From positions 1 to 59,377 of the forward strand of contig CAZAMF010000012.1 in the NCBI GenBank assembly GCA_964486295.1: a DNA stretch of 59,377 nt, in the 5' to 3' direction. Below are positions 1-8,117 of the stretch, piece after piece. This stretch comes from CALBZG01 sp964486295. Its GTDB lineage: Bacteria; Bacillota; Clostridia; Peptostreptococcales; Anaerovoracaceae. Position numbers and translations under genes: made by a program. A model generated the notes under the pieces. That model made no database searches. It saw only the letters and a list, made by a program, of their open reading frames with translations, and was not told the origin of the DNA. Every line of letters starts with the position of its first letter. Within the stretch, counting starts at the first letter, position 1.

Positions 1-55
1 AATTAGTCCAGAGTTTATCATTTTGGAACTTGACTTTTAATAGTTAGTCTTTTAA

Positions 56-83
56 TTGTATTTTCAATGTTGTAAAATATGAT
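56..83 (+). promoter_or_regulatory. Candidate sigma-A promoter for the phosphohexomutase gene
   Basis: TTGTAT at 56-61 and TATGAT at 78-83 are separated by 16 bases, 35 bases before the gene start. The -10 matches the consensus at 5 of 6 positions and the -35 is weaker. A TTGACT at 30-35 offers a competing -35 but has no good -10. The upstream gene lies outside the window, so read-through cannot be excluded. Confidence 0.35.
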
Positions 84-117
84 TATTACAGGTTTTAGTA
101 TAGCACCGGAGGAAAAA

Positions 118-1647
118 ATGAGCAACGAAGAACTGAAAAACACGTATAAGAAGCTTCAGAACGGAAGCGATATCAGAGGCGTGGCCTTAGAAGGCATCCA
201 GGGAGAAAAGGTTAACCTCTCCGATAAGGAATCCGCTCTCCTGAGCGCAGGATTTATACATTGGCTGAGTGAAAAGACCGGCAAGGGCTATGAGCAGCTG
301 GTCATTGCTATCGGAAGAGATCCCCGACTTTCCGGTGAATCCCTCAAGAAAGCTGCCACCTCAGCAATGCGGGGGCTCGGCGTGAAAGTGTTGGACGCAG
401 GTCTGGCTTCCACCCCGGCTATGTTTATGAGCACTCTGTTCTCGGAGTTCAATTGCGATGGTGCCATCATGATTACCGCATCCCATCTTCCGTGGAACCG
501 GAACGGTTTTAAATATTTCGATAAAAACGGCGGCCTTGATAAGGGGGATATCTCTTTCATCATTGAATGGGCGGCTTCCAACTATACTTTCGAACTGCTC
601 CCCGGCGGTACCGTAGAGTCTTGCGATCTGATGCCACGCTACGCCGCGCATCTGAGATCCCTGATTATAAACGGCGCTGGTATGGGTAGCCTGCCGCTGA
701 AGGGAATAAAAATAGCAGTGGATGCCGGGAATGGGGCTGGCGGCTTCTACGCTGCTGATGTTCTTGCGCCGCTGGGAGCCGATGTTTCTGCTTCTCAATA
801 CCTGGAGCCGGACGGAACTTTTCCTAACCATATGCCAAATCCGGAAGACAAAGAAGCCATGGACTCCATCAGTAAAAGAGTCCTGGATTCAAAATCGGAT
901 TTCGGGATCATATTCGACACAGACGTCGACCGGGCAGCGGCGGTTGATCACCTGGGACATGAGATTTCGAGAAACGGAATCGTTGCGCTGGCTGCGGCGC
1001 TTATCGCCGAAAGACATCCTGGAACAACAGTGGTCACGGATAGCATTACCAGTGAACAACTCCATGAATTTCTGGAAAAGGATCTTGGACTGAAACACCT
1101 TCGTTTCAAGCGCGGATACAAAAACGTGATCAACGAGGCCATCCGGCTGAATCAAAACGGAATTGACAGCCAGCTGGCTATTGAAACATCGGGTCATGCA
1201 GCATTGAAGGAAAATTATTTTTTGGATGATGGCGCCTACCTGGCGACGAAAATCGTGATCAAAGCGGCGATCCTTCATCAAGAAGGGAAGAAAATCGCCT
1301 CAGTTATAGAAAAACTTGAAGAGCCTCTGGAAGCGATTGAGATCCGTCTTCCAATCATCTGTGAAAATTTCGGTCCATATGGAGATCGCTTGCTGGAAGA
1401 TCTGAAAGAATGGGTCGATTTAAACAGGGACAATGGGTTGTCTTTGGTGACTCCGAACTATGAAGGTGTGAGAGTCAACTTTGATAAAAATTCCGGGGAT
1501 GGCTGGTTCCTGATCCGAAAGTCTCTCCATGATCCGATCATGCCGCTGAATATTGAGTGTAACATCAAAGGCGGCAGCGGGATCATCGCGGATACACTCC
1601 GGCCGTTTCTTGCAAAATATGAATATCTTGACATCAGCAGGCTGTGA
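118..1647 (+). CDS. Phosphomannomutase/phosphoglucomutase family protein
   Basis: Alpha-D-phosphohexomutase superfamily enzyme of 509 residues, which interconverts hexose 1- and 6-phosphates for cell-envelope sugar supply. The phosphoserine loop TASHLPWNRNG holds the catalytic Ser at about residue 122. The metal loop DTDVDR has aspartates at about 267, 269 and 271, and SGHAALKEN is the sugar-binding loop. I start at ATG 118 because GGAGG lies just upstream; an earlier in-frame ATG at 79 has no ribosome site. The family normally has TASHNP and DGDGDR, so TASHLP and DTDVDR are slight variants. Preference for mannose, glucose or another sugar cannot be read from the sequence. The next gene converges 20 bases downstream. 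Confidence 0.9.
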   Translation: MSNEELKNTYKKLQNGSDIRGVALEGIQGEKVNLSDKESALLSAGFIHWLSEKTGKGYEQLVIAIGRDPRLSGESLKKAATSAMRGLGVKVLDAGLASTPAMFMSTLFSEFNCDGAIMITASHLPWNRNGFKYFDKNGGLDKGDISFIIEWAASNYTFELLPGGTVESCDLMPRYAAHLRSLIINGAGMGSLPLKGIKIAVDAGNGAGGFYAADVLAPLGADVSASQYLEPDGTFPNHMPNPEDKEAMDSISKRVLDSKSDFGIIFDTDVDRAAAVDHLGHEISRNGIVALAAALIAERHPGTTVVTDSITSEQLHEFLEKDLGLKHLRFKRGYKNVINEAIRLNQNGIDSQLAIETSGHAALKENYFLDDGAYLATKIVIKAAILHQEGKKIASVIEKLEEPLEAIEIRLPIICENFGPYGDRLLEDLKEWVDLNRDNGLSLVTPNYEGVRVNFDKNSGDGWFLIRKSLHDPIMPLNIECNIKGGSGIIADTLRPFLAKYEYLDISRL

Positions 1648-1666
1648 AAACAGCCTGTCTTTATTT

Positions 1667-2353
1667 TTATGAACTGATTTCCTCCAGCTTTTTCAGGTTT
1701 AGGATTTTGATTACTTTTCGTGAAATCGATACGATCCCTTCGTTTTCAAAATACTTCAGAATGCGGGAAACCACTTCCCTTGCAGTGCCCAGATTATCAG
1801 CGATTTCCTGGTGGGACATGTCGATTTCGTTCTTTCCCATGATATTCACCATCTCTACGAGAAAATTGGCAACCCGCTGATCCATTTTCATAAACATGAT
1901 TTGTTCGATCAGCCACATGACCTCGGAAAATCTCATGGCAATAATATCGTTCTTGAACTTCTCGACTTCCGGCCTGGCCAGCGCTAATTCTTCAAAGTAT
2001 TCCGGGTTGATCACCAGCAGGCTGCAATCTTCCTCTGCCTGAACATGAACATCGAACGCAATGTTTTTCATCATGCATGATGCGGTCAGAATACAGACAT
2101 CCGCAGAAAGAAGCCGAAACAGTGTGACTTCTTTCCCTTCCGGAGAAAGAATATAAGTTCGCAGTCTCCCCTTGTTTACAGCAATGACCCCAGTGCACTT
2201 ACCGTCTCCGGTATGGACATACTCTCCTTTGTTAAATTCCCTGATTTGAATATTTGCGAAAAATTTTTCCTTTTCGGATTCAGAAAATTTCTTGATAAAT
2301 GGAAATGCTGTTTCAGCCGGAATATTGATCTTGCTGCTGTCGGTTTTTGTCAT
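1667..2353 (-). CDS. Crp/Fnr family transcriptional regulator
   Basis: Cytoplasmic one-component regulator of 228 residues. An N-terminal cyclic-nucleotide-binding-type beta barrel (about 20-130) is followed by a dimer helix and a C-terminal winged helix-turn-helix (about 160-215) with the recognition stretch MSHQEIADNLGTAREVVSR, typical of the family. The barrel contains a VCILTAS-C segment seen in clostridial Fnr-like proteins. There is no N-terminal four-cysteine cluster as in classical FNR, so iron-sulfur sensing is not supported. I start at ATG 2353 because AAAGGA precedes it; the frame stays open to 2410 without a comparable ribosome site. Its target genes are unknown. Confidence 0.88.
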   Translation of the reverse strand: MTKTDSSKINIPAETAFPFIKKFSESEKEKFFANIQIREFNKGEYVHTGDGKCTGVIAVNKGRLRTYILSPEGKEVTLFRLLSADVCILTASCMMKNIAFDVHVQAEEDCSLLVINPEYFEELALARPEVEKFKNDIIAMRFSEVMWLIEQIMFMKMDQRVANFLVEMVNIMGKNEIDMSHQEIADNLGTAREVVSRILKYFENEGIVSISRKVIKILNLKKLEEISS

Positions 2354-2412
2354 GTCCGAAGTCCTTTCATTTTGATAGTTCAGATCCGGTTCGATGGTCT
2401 GGCCGGACAACG

Positions 2413-2440
2413 ACTATATTTTAACATGCAAAAGGTTCAA
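2413..2440 (-). promoter_or_regulatory. Sigma-A promoter for the Crp/Fnr gene
   Basis: Read on the minus strand, TTGAAC (2440-2435) and TATAGT (2418-2413) are separated by 16 bases, giving a leader of about 55 bases before the start at 2353. The adjacent rpsI terminator insulates it from the ribosomal operon. Confidence 0.55.
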
Positions 2441-2460
2441 ATACAAGAATTCCGGGATTC

Positions 2461-2490
2461 AAAAAGCCCCCCGAAAGTTCGGGGGGCTTT
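2461..2490 (-). terminator. Rho-independent terminator of rplM-rpsI
   Basis: A perfect 13-bp stem (2463-2475 with 2478-2490, core GCCCCCC/GGGGGGC) with a 2-base formal gap, followed on the minus strand by a run of T. It lies 40 bases after the rpsI stop. Confidence 0.9.
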
Positions 2491-2530
2491 GCTTGTCTGT
2501 ACAAATGGGTGTGCTGCGCAAGCTCTCTGA

Positions 2531-2926
2531 TTAACGCTTTGAGAACTGGCTCGCTTTTCTTGCCTTCTTGAGGCCGTATTTCTTTCTTTCCTTCATACGC
2601 GGGTCTCTGGTCAGGAATCCTGCTGCCTTCAAAGCAGCTCTGTATGCTTCCTTGTCAGCAACGCACAGCGCTCTGGAAACACCATGTCTCAGCGCTCCGG
2701 CCTGTCCTGTGAATCCGCCGCCGTGTACGGTTGCTATTACGTCAAATTTGCCTTCGCAACCAGCCACTTCGAAAGGTCTTTTAACCTCACGACGAACGAT
2801 TTCCATGCCGAAGTATTCTTCGAGAGGACGTTTGTTTACTATGATATTTCCTTTGCCAGGGATTAATCTTACTCTAGCAACGGAACTCTTTCTTCTTCCT
2901 GTTCCCTGATATTGCATCTTAGCCAT
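2531..2926 (-). CDS. rpsI: 30S ribosomal protein S9
   Basis: Small-subunit protein of 131 residues whose C-terminal tail reaches the P-site tRNA. Family marks are GTGRRKSSVARV near the start, GGGFTGQAGALRHGVSRAL in the middle, and the basic tail ending KARKASQFSKR. Length is standard. GGGAGG lies 8 bases before ATG. It is the second gene of the universal rplM-rpsI pair, 18 bases after rplM, and ends at a strong terminator. Confidence 0.98.
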   Translation of the reverse strand: MAKMQYQGTGRRKSSVARVRLIPGKGNIIVNKRPLEEYFGMEIVRREVKRPFEVAGCEGKFDVIATVHGGGFTGQAGALRHGVSRALCVADKEAYRAALKAAGFLTRDPRMKERKKYGLKKARKASQFSKR

Positions 2927-2944
2927 TTCTTATTCCTCCCTTTC

Positions 2945-3373
2945 CTAGAATTTCCACTCTACCGGCTTCTGAGCCTCATGCGCATGCTCCGGTCCTGCAT
3001 AAACTTTGAGTTTTTTGTACATTTGACGACCCAGTTTGCCATTCGGCATCATGCCTTTTACAGCATGGCGGATAATCTCTTCAGGATGTTTTGCCTGCAG
3101 CTTCTCAAAAGTGATCTCTCTGAGTCCGCCCGGGAATCCTGTATGATGTTTGTAGATTTTTTCTTTTCTCTTTTTACCTGTAACTTCAATTTTGTCTGCG
3201 TTGATAATGATCACATAATCTCCGCAATCCATATGAGGTGTATAGGTCGGCTTCTTCTTCCCTCTGAGGATGGAAGCCACTTCTGATGCAAGCCTACCGA
3301 GGTTCTGGCCTTCAGCATCGATCAGATACCAGTCATGCTGGATGTCTGAAGCTTTTGCGATATAGCTCTTCAT
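2945..3373 (-). CDS. rplM: 50S ribosomal protein L13
   Basis: Early-assembly 23S rRNA-binding protein of 142 residues. Recognisable segments are WYLIDAEGQNLGRLAS near the N-terminus, DYVIIINADKIEVTGKK in the middle, and PEEIIRHAVKGMMPNGKLGR. An AAAGGGAG ribosome site precedes the start. It is transcribed from the promoter at 3527-3555 through a leader of about 150 bases. Firmicute rplM leaders often bind L13 for feedback, but I could not confidently match the known L13 leader structure here. Confidence 0.98.
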   Translation of the reverse strand: MKSYIAKASDIQHDWYLIDAEGQNLGRLASEVASILRGKKKPTYTPHMDCGDYVIIINADKIEVTGKKRKEKIYKHHTGFPGGLREITFEKLQAKHPEEIIRHAVKGMMPNGKLGRQMYKKLKVYAGPEHAHEAQKPVEWKF

Positions 3374-3526
3374 TTTTCTCCCTTTCTGCCTACTTGGATC
3401 GGTATAATCTTTTTCGGCAATACCTGTTCATGTTGCGGGCCGCGGCCGGTTATCCAACCTGTACCCTAAAGACTCTTTGTGCGCCAGCATTTCATATTCA
3501 CTCGATTGAAATGAACGCGCTTATAT

Positions 3527-3555
3527 AGAATATATGAATTGCATTAAAATGTCAA
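3527..3555 (-). promoter_or_regulatory. Sigma-A promoter of rplM-rpsI
   Basis: On the minus strand TTGACA (3555-3550, perfect consensus) and TATTCT (3532-3527) are separated by 17 bases. The promoter begins only 30 bases past the end of hisIE. No convincing terminator separates the his operon from it, so some his read-through into the ribosomal operon is possible. Confidence 0.75.
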
Positions 3556-3584
3556 CTTTTTTATGAGAAATCATTTTATCGGGA

Positions 3585-4220
3585 TCATTTCATTCTTTCC
3601 TGTTTCACTTTCGTATCAATAACATGCCGCTTAGCCAGTTCATCCGTTATATCACGGATTTCAATGCCCGCTTCCACCATCAAGACCATGACATGGTATG
3701 CCAGATCCGCAATTTCATAAATCGTTTCCGCTTTGTCCTGTTTCGCTCCGGCGATGAGCACTTCTGTGCATTCTTCACCCACCTTTTTCAGGATCTTATC
3801 CAACCCCTTTTGAAAAAGATAAGTCGTATAGCTGCCTTCTTTTGGGGATGCTTTTCTACCTTCCATCATTTCATAGAGGCCGTCATATGAAAATTGATTC
3901 AATTCTTCGCTGATATACAGGGGGTTGAAGAAGCAGCTGTCAGCGCCTGTATGACAAGCCGGTCCGCTTTTAATCACTTCAACCACCAGGGCGTCACAAT
4001 CGCAGTCTGCGGTAATGCCGACGATCTGCTGAACATTCCCGCTGGTCTCGCCCTTTCTCCAGAGTTCGTTGCGGCTTCTGCTGTAAAAGCAGGTCCTTCC
4101 TTCTCTGATGCTGATTTCAAGGCTTTCTTTATTCATATAAGCCAGCGTCAGTACTTTCCTTGTATAAAAATCCTGAACGATGGCCGGGATCAATCCCTTT
4201 TCGTCAAATTTCAATTCCAT
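3585..4220 (-). CDS. hisIE: Bifunctional phosphoribosyl-AMP cyclohydrolase / phosphoribosyl-ATP pyrophosphatase
   Basis: Catalyses histidine steps 2 and 3: pyrophosphate removal from PR-ATP, then ring opening of PR-AMP. The N-terminal HisI domain (about 1-110) carries the metal-binding stretch ADCDCDALVVEV and the zinc cysteines around GPACHTGADSCF. The C-terminal HisE domain (about 115-205) has GEECTEVLIAGAK and ETIYEIADLAYHVMVLM, typical of the MazG-like all-alpha fold. At 211 residues it is a normal fused HisIE. It is the last gene of the his operon, 18 bases after hisF. Confidence 0.96.
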   Translation of the reverse strand: MELKFDEKGLIPAIVQDFYTRKVLTLAYMNKESLEISIREGRTCFYSRSRNELWRKGETSGNVQQIVGITADCDCDALVVEVIKSGPACHTGADSCFFNPLYISEELNQFSYDGLYEMMEGRKASPKEGSYTTYLFQKGLDKILKKVGEECTEVLIAGAKQDKAETIYEIADLAYHVMVLMVEAGIEIRDITDELAKRHVIDTKVKQERMK

Positions 4221-4238
4221 AACGTTTCACATCTCCTC

Positions 4239-4994
4239 CTACAGCCGCACCTCAATACCCTGGCTCCTCAAGTATTTCTTCAAATCTCTGATGTCGATTT
4301 CCTTATAATGAAATACGCTGGCGGCAAGGCCCGCGTCAATTCCCTTGTGTTTGAAAAGCTCGGCGAAATCTTCCATAGTGCCCGCTCCGCCGGATGCAAT
4401 AACGGGCACAGAAACTCTTTGCGCCACTGCGTCCAGCATTTCCAGATCAAATCCTTTCTTTACGCCATCCGTATCGATGCTGTTCAAAACGATTTCTCCG
4501 GCGCCGTAAGAAACACCCTGTTCTGCCCACTTCAGCGCATCGATTCCTGTATCTTCCCGGCCGCCTTTAGCAAAAAGTCTGAATTCACCACCTACTCTTT
4601 TGACATCCATGGACAGTACGACACATTGATCTCCATATTTCTTTGCGGCATCCCTGATCAGTTCCGGATTTTTTATAGCTCCGCTATTTACACTGACCTT
4701 GTCTGCACCGCATTTCAGAACTCTGTCAAAGTCATCTACTGTCATGATTCCTCCGCCCACCGTAAGCGGTATGAAGATCTGAGAGGCGACTTCCTTCAGA
4801 ATATCAGTGAACAGGGCCCTCTCTTCATAGCTGGCGGTTATATCGTAAAAGACAAGTTCATCCGCTCCGCTTGCGTTATAGAAACGTGCCATTTCCACCG
4901 GGTTTGCAACATCCTGAACCCCTTCGAAGTTGACACCCTTCACGACCCGGCCGTTTCGAATGTCCAGACATGGTATAATTCTCTTCGTGATCAT
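4239..4994 (-). CDS. hisF: Imidazole glycerol phosphate synthase, cyclase subunit
   Basis: TIM-barrel partner of HisH. It uses ammonia from HisH to convert PRFAR into IGP and AICAR. Conserved marks are IPCLDIRNGRVVKGVNF (first catalytic Asp), VSVNSGAI, VVLSMDVKR (second catalytic Asp) and VIASGGAGTMEDF. I start at ATG 4994, preceded by GGGGAGAAG, giving 251 residues, the usual length; the frame stays open further upstream to 5048, where it would overlap hisA. AICAR links this step to purine synthesis. Confidence 0.97.
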   Translation of the reverse strand: MITKRIIPCLDIRNGRVVKGVNFEGVQDVANPVEMARFYNASGADELVFYDITASYEERALFTDILKEVASQIFIPLTVGGGIMTVDDFDRVLKCGADKVSVNSGAIKNPELIRDAAKKYGDQCVVLSMDVKRVGGEFRLFAKGGREDTGIDALKWAEQGVSYGAGEIVLNSIDTDGVKKGFDLEMLDAVAQRVSVPVIASGGAGTMEDFAELFKHKGIDAGLAASVFHYKEIDIRDLKKYLRSQGIEVRL

Positions 4995-5044
4995 TTCTTC
5001 TCCCCATTGCTTTTTATGAAAACAACCATCTGTCGGCGAATAGT

Positions 5045-5758
5045 TCATTCCGCCAGGGCGATTACTTCCTTTAAATCAAGTGTACCCGCATAAATGGCCT
5101 TGCCGAGTATCGCACCATACGTACCGATTTGTTTGAGCGCCGTTATTTCTTCCTTAAAACTGATCCCGCCCGAAGCAATAATATCGAGCCCTTCAATTTC
5201 CGAAAGCTTCTCATAGGCCGCCAAGTTAGTCCCTTGAAGGCCGCCATCTTTTGAAATGTCTGTATATATGACGGTCTTTACCCCGATATCCTTCAGTTTA
5301 CGGCAAAATTCCATGCCATTGATATCCGTCACTTCTTTCCATCCGTTAATGGCAATAAAACCGTCTTTCACGTCCACGCCCACAGCTATTTTGTCCCCGT
5401 ATTTACCCACCATTTCCCGGAGAAAACCAAAATCCTTAACAGCTATGGTTCCCAGTATGATGCGTCCGACTCCCAGTTCCAAGTATTGCCTGATCCGTTC
5501 TTCGTCACGGATCCCTCCTCCTGTTTCCACAAACATGTCAACGTCGGAAATGATCGCTTTGATCGTATCAAAATTCACAAGTCTTCCGTCCTTCGCACCA
5601 TCCAAATCAACCAAATGAAGGTTTTTTGCTCCAGCGGCCTTGAATCCCCTGGCCACCGCTACAGGATCGTCGCTGAAAACCGTCATACGGTCATAGTCTC
5701 CCTGAAAAAGTCTGACCGCCTTCCCGTCTTTTAAATCTATTGCAGGAAAAATTTCCAT
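5045..5758 (-). CDS. hisA: Phosphoribosyl-formimino-AICAR phosphate isomerase
   Basis: ProFAR isomerase, a TIM barrel of 237 residues that performs the Amadori rearrangement before HisF/HisH. Marks are FPAIDLKDGKAVRL (catalytic Asp), VETGGGIRD, and YTDISKDGGLQGTN, which contains the second catalytic Asp. It has the two-phosphate-site pattern shared with HisF. It lies 33 bases after hisH in the operon. Confidence 0.97.
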   Translation of the reverse strand: MEIFPAIDLKDGKAVRLFQGDYDRMTVFSDDPVAVARGFKAAGAKNLHLVDLDGAKDGRLVNFDTIKAIISDVDMFVETGGGIRDEERIRQYLELGVGRIILGTIAVKDFGFLREMVGKYGDKIAVGVDVKDGFIAINGWKEVTDINGMEFCRKLKDIGVKTVIYTDISKDGGLQGTNLAAYEKLSEIEGLDIIASGGISFKEEITALKQIGTYGAILGKAIYAGTLDLKEVIALAE

Positions 5759-5791
5759 ATTTCTCTAATCTCCCGTCCTTATTCCGGCTTT

Positions 5792-6424
5792 CTACAGTTC
5801 CCCGAAAGCTCTCAAAATATTCAACCCTGTCTCCCCGCTCTTTTCAGGATGGAACTGGGTCCCATAGATGTTTTTATTTCTTACAACGCCCGTAATTTCA
5901 ATATCGTAATTTGACGATGCGATTGTATTTTCAAGGCATCCTTTGGCATAAAAGCTGTGAACATAATAAACGTATTCCCCGTCTTTTATATATTTAAATA
6001 GCGGGTCATTTTTGATGATGTTCAGGCTGTTCCAACCGATATGCGGTACTTTCAGCTTATACCGCCCGCCGTTTTCCTCATGCCATGGAAGGTCCTCCTC
6101 GATAGAGTCTACTTCTCCCCGGATGAACCCCAGGCCCTGATGCTGCCCGTATTCGAAGCTTCTCTCGAACAGCAGCTGCATCCCGAGGCAGATCCCCAGC
6201 ATATATTTCCCCTTCTCCACTTCTTCTGTGATGGTGGCTACGAGCCCTGTATCCTTCAGCTTTTTAATAGCATCTTCAAAAGCACCTACACCCGGCAGAA
6301 TGATTTTATCCGCTCGCTTCAAGTCCGCGGCGCTGCCGGTTATGATGGTTTCCAGACCGATATATTTCAGCGATGAACTCAGGGAATATAGATTCCCCAC
6401 TCCATAATCTATAATCGCTATCAT
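5792..6424 (-). CDS. hisH: Imidazole glycerol phosphate synthase, glutamine amidotransferase subunit
   Basis: Class I glutaminase of 210 residues that feeds ammonia into HisF. The triad is visible: nucleophile Cys in MLGICLGMQLLF, and His and Glu in GTQFHPEKSG near the C-terminus. The N-terminus IAIIDYGVGNLYSL is typical. The start codon directly abuts the hisB stop codon, which indicates translational coupling. Confidence 0.97.
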   Translation of the reverse strand: MIAIIDYGVGNLYSLSSSLKYIGLETIITGSAADLKRADKIILPGVGAFEDAIKKLKDTGLVATITEEVEKGKYMLGICLGMQLLFERSFEYGQHQGLGFIRGEVDSIEEDLPWHEENGGRYKLKVPHIGWNSLNIIKNDPLFKYIKDGEYVYYVHSFYAKGCLENTIASSNYDIEITGVVRNKNIYGTQFHPEKSGETGLNILRAFGEL

Positions 6425-7012
6425 CTATAAAATCGCCTTTGTTGACGGAATTTCATCCGCATAATCTTCATCAATGCATACGGCTTCGGACATAGCCCGG
6501 CCGAAGGATTTGAAAATTGCCTCAATGATGTGATGGGTATTCTCCCCGGCCAGCATTTTGAAGTGAAGATTGAGTTCCAGGCTTCTGGCAAAAGCCAGCA
6601 TAAATTCTTTGACCAGCTCTGTGTCGAATGTCCCGACCTTCTGAGCGGCGATCTCCACATCAAAATTCAAAAATGTTCTTCCGCTGATATCCACGGAGCA
6701 GAGCATGAGGGTTTCATCCATAGGAATAATGGAATACCCGTATCGTTTGATCCCCCTTTTATCGCCCAGCGCTTCTTTGAAGGCTGTGCCAAGAGCGATT
6801 GCCACGTCTTCAACCGTGTGATGATCATCCACCCAGGTATCTCCCTTGCAAACCACGGACAAATCGAAACGGCCGTGTTTTGCGAAAAGATCCAGCATAT
6901 GATTCAAAAATCCGCATCCGGTATCGTTGGCATATTTGCCCTTGCCATCCAGGTTGAGATTCAGTTCAATTTCTGTTTCGGCTGTTATTCTCGCCACTTT
7001 GCCTCTTCTCAT
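6425..7012 (-). CDS. hisB: Imidazoleglycerol-phosphate dehydratase
   Basis: Monofunctional HisB of 195 residues. It dehydrates IGP to imidazole acetol phosphate using a di-manganese centre. The metal-binding histidine motifs are DDHHTVEDVAIALG and NTHHIIEAIFKSFGRA; GFLNHMLDLFAKHGRFDL is also conserved. There is no fused histidinol-phosphatase domain, unlike the enterobacterial HisB. Its start overlaps the hisC stop by four bases. Confidence 0.97.
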   Translation of the reverse strand: MRRGKVARITAETEIELNLNLDGKGKYANDTGCGFLNHMLDLFAKHGRFDLSVVCKGDTWVDDHHTVEDVAIALGTAFKEALGDKRGIKRYGYSIIPMDETLMLCSVDISGRTFLNFDVEIAAQKVGTFDTELVKEFMLAFARSLELNLHFKMLAGENTHHIIEAIFKSFGRAMSEAVCIDEDYADEIPSTKAIL

Positions 7013-8076
7013 TTTTTCCCCTCCAATATATTTTTGGTTACTGATAAAAGCGCCTCCATTTCAGAAGGCAGTCCGATGGTTATTCTCACATAATCTTCTA
7101 TCCACTCTTTGTTGAAATACCTGACCAGAATATTTTTCTTTCTCAATAAAGCGTAGTATGCCTCACCGCTGATCTTATCACTCCTGACGAAAACAAAATT
7201 CGCTGAAGATGGCAGCACCTCAAACCCAAGTTGCCTCATGGCTTCGACGAAACGGTGGCGTGTCTCTATGATTTCACCGGTACATTTTTCAAAGTACTCT
7301 CTGTCCTCCATGGCAGCTGTGCCCGCGAGAATGGACAATCTGTTCAGATTGTATGGGTTAAAGCTGTATTTGATCCTGTTTAGATCCCCGATGATTTCGG
7401 AATTGCCCATGGCAAAACCGATTCTGGCACCCGCAAGGCTTCTTGACTTGGAAAATGTCTGGATGATCAGAAGATTGTCATAATGGCGGATCAGCGGAAC
7501 GCAGCTTTTCCCCCCGAAATCGATATATGCCTCATCAATGATGACCGGATGATTCGGATTGCTTTTCAGTATTTGCTCTATTTCATCCGGCTCAAGGGCT
7601 ATGCCGGTGGGCGCATTCGGATTTGCAATGACGATGGTTCCGTCCAGGCCTTTGTAATCATCAATGTTGATTTTCAGGTTTTCATCCAAAGGGATGCCTT
7701 TCCCTTTGGCCATGAACACCCTGGAATAGACCGGATAAAATCCATAACTGATCTCCGGGTAGTAAATTTTCCCTTCGCCCTTCTGAAATGCCATGAAACT
7801 GAAAGCCAGCAACTCATCCGAACCGTTTCCGACTATGATCTGATGGTCATCCAGCCCATAGAAGCCGGCAATGGCTTTTACCAGCTTTTCGGCAGTTGGA
7901 TCCGGGTAAAGCCTGAGGCTTGAAGTTTCCTTGTCGTTCAGCGCTTTGAGCACGGCAGGGCTTGGCGGATACGGGCTTTCATTCGTATTCAGTTTGATCA
8001 GATTCTCTGTTTTCGGCTGTTCACCCGGCGTATAAGGCGCCAGGTCTGCATACTTTTCGCTTAAAAATTTACTCAT
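7009..8076 (-). CDS. hisC: Histidinol-phosphate aminotransferase
   Basis: PLP-dependent class I/II aminotransferase of 355 residues that converts imidazole acetol phosphate to histidinol phosphate. Marks are LNTNESPYPPSP at the N-terminus, IVGNGSDELL, the PNAPTG loop, IIDEAYIDFGG, and the PLP lysine in QTFSKSRSLAGARIGF. It lies 41 bases after hisD and overlaps hisB by 4 bases. HisC enzymes can also act on aromatic amino acids. Confidence 0.96.
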   Translation of the reverse strand: MSKFLSEKYADLAPYTPGEQPKTENLIKLNTNESPYPPSPAVLKALNDKETSSLRLYPDPTAEKLVKAIAGFYGLDDHQIIVGNGSDELLAFSFMAFQKGEGKIYYPEISYGFYPVYSRVFMAKGKGIPLDENLKINIDDYKGLDGTIVIANPNAPTGIALEPDEIEQILKSNPNHPVIIDEAYIDFGGKSCVPLIRHYDNLLIIQTFSKSRSLAGARIGFAMGNSEIIGDLNRIKYSFNPYNLNRLSILAGTAAMEDREYFEKCTGEIIETRHRFVEAMRQLGFEVLPSSANFVFVRSDKISGEAYYALLRKKNILVRYFNKEWIEDYVRITIGLPSEMEALLSVTKNILEGKK

Positions 8077-8117
8077 AGCAGTTCCTTTGTCCCTTTGATC
8101 TTTTAATCTTTTGATTT

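Noticed and set aside
3374..3526. L13-binding leader RNA of rplM
   Set aside because: The leader length fits, but I could not align it with the known Firmicute L13 leader fold from sequence alone, so no feature is reported.
3894..5093. Long open frame of 399 codons on the plus strand opposite hisF and hisIE
   Set aside because: It is entirely antisense to two well-conserved his genes, has no recognisable family and no promoter or ribosome site. It is the reverse-strand shadow of codon bias.
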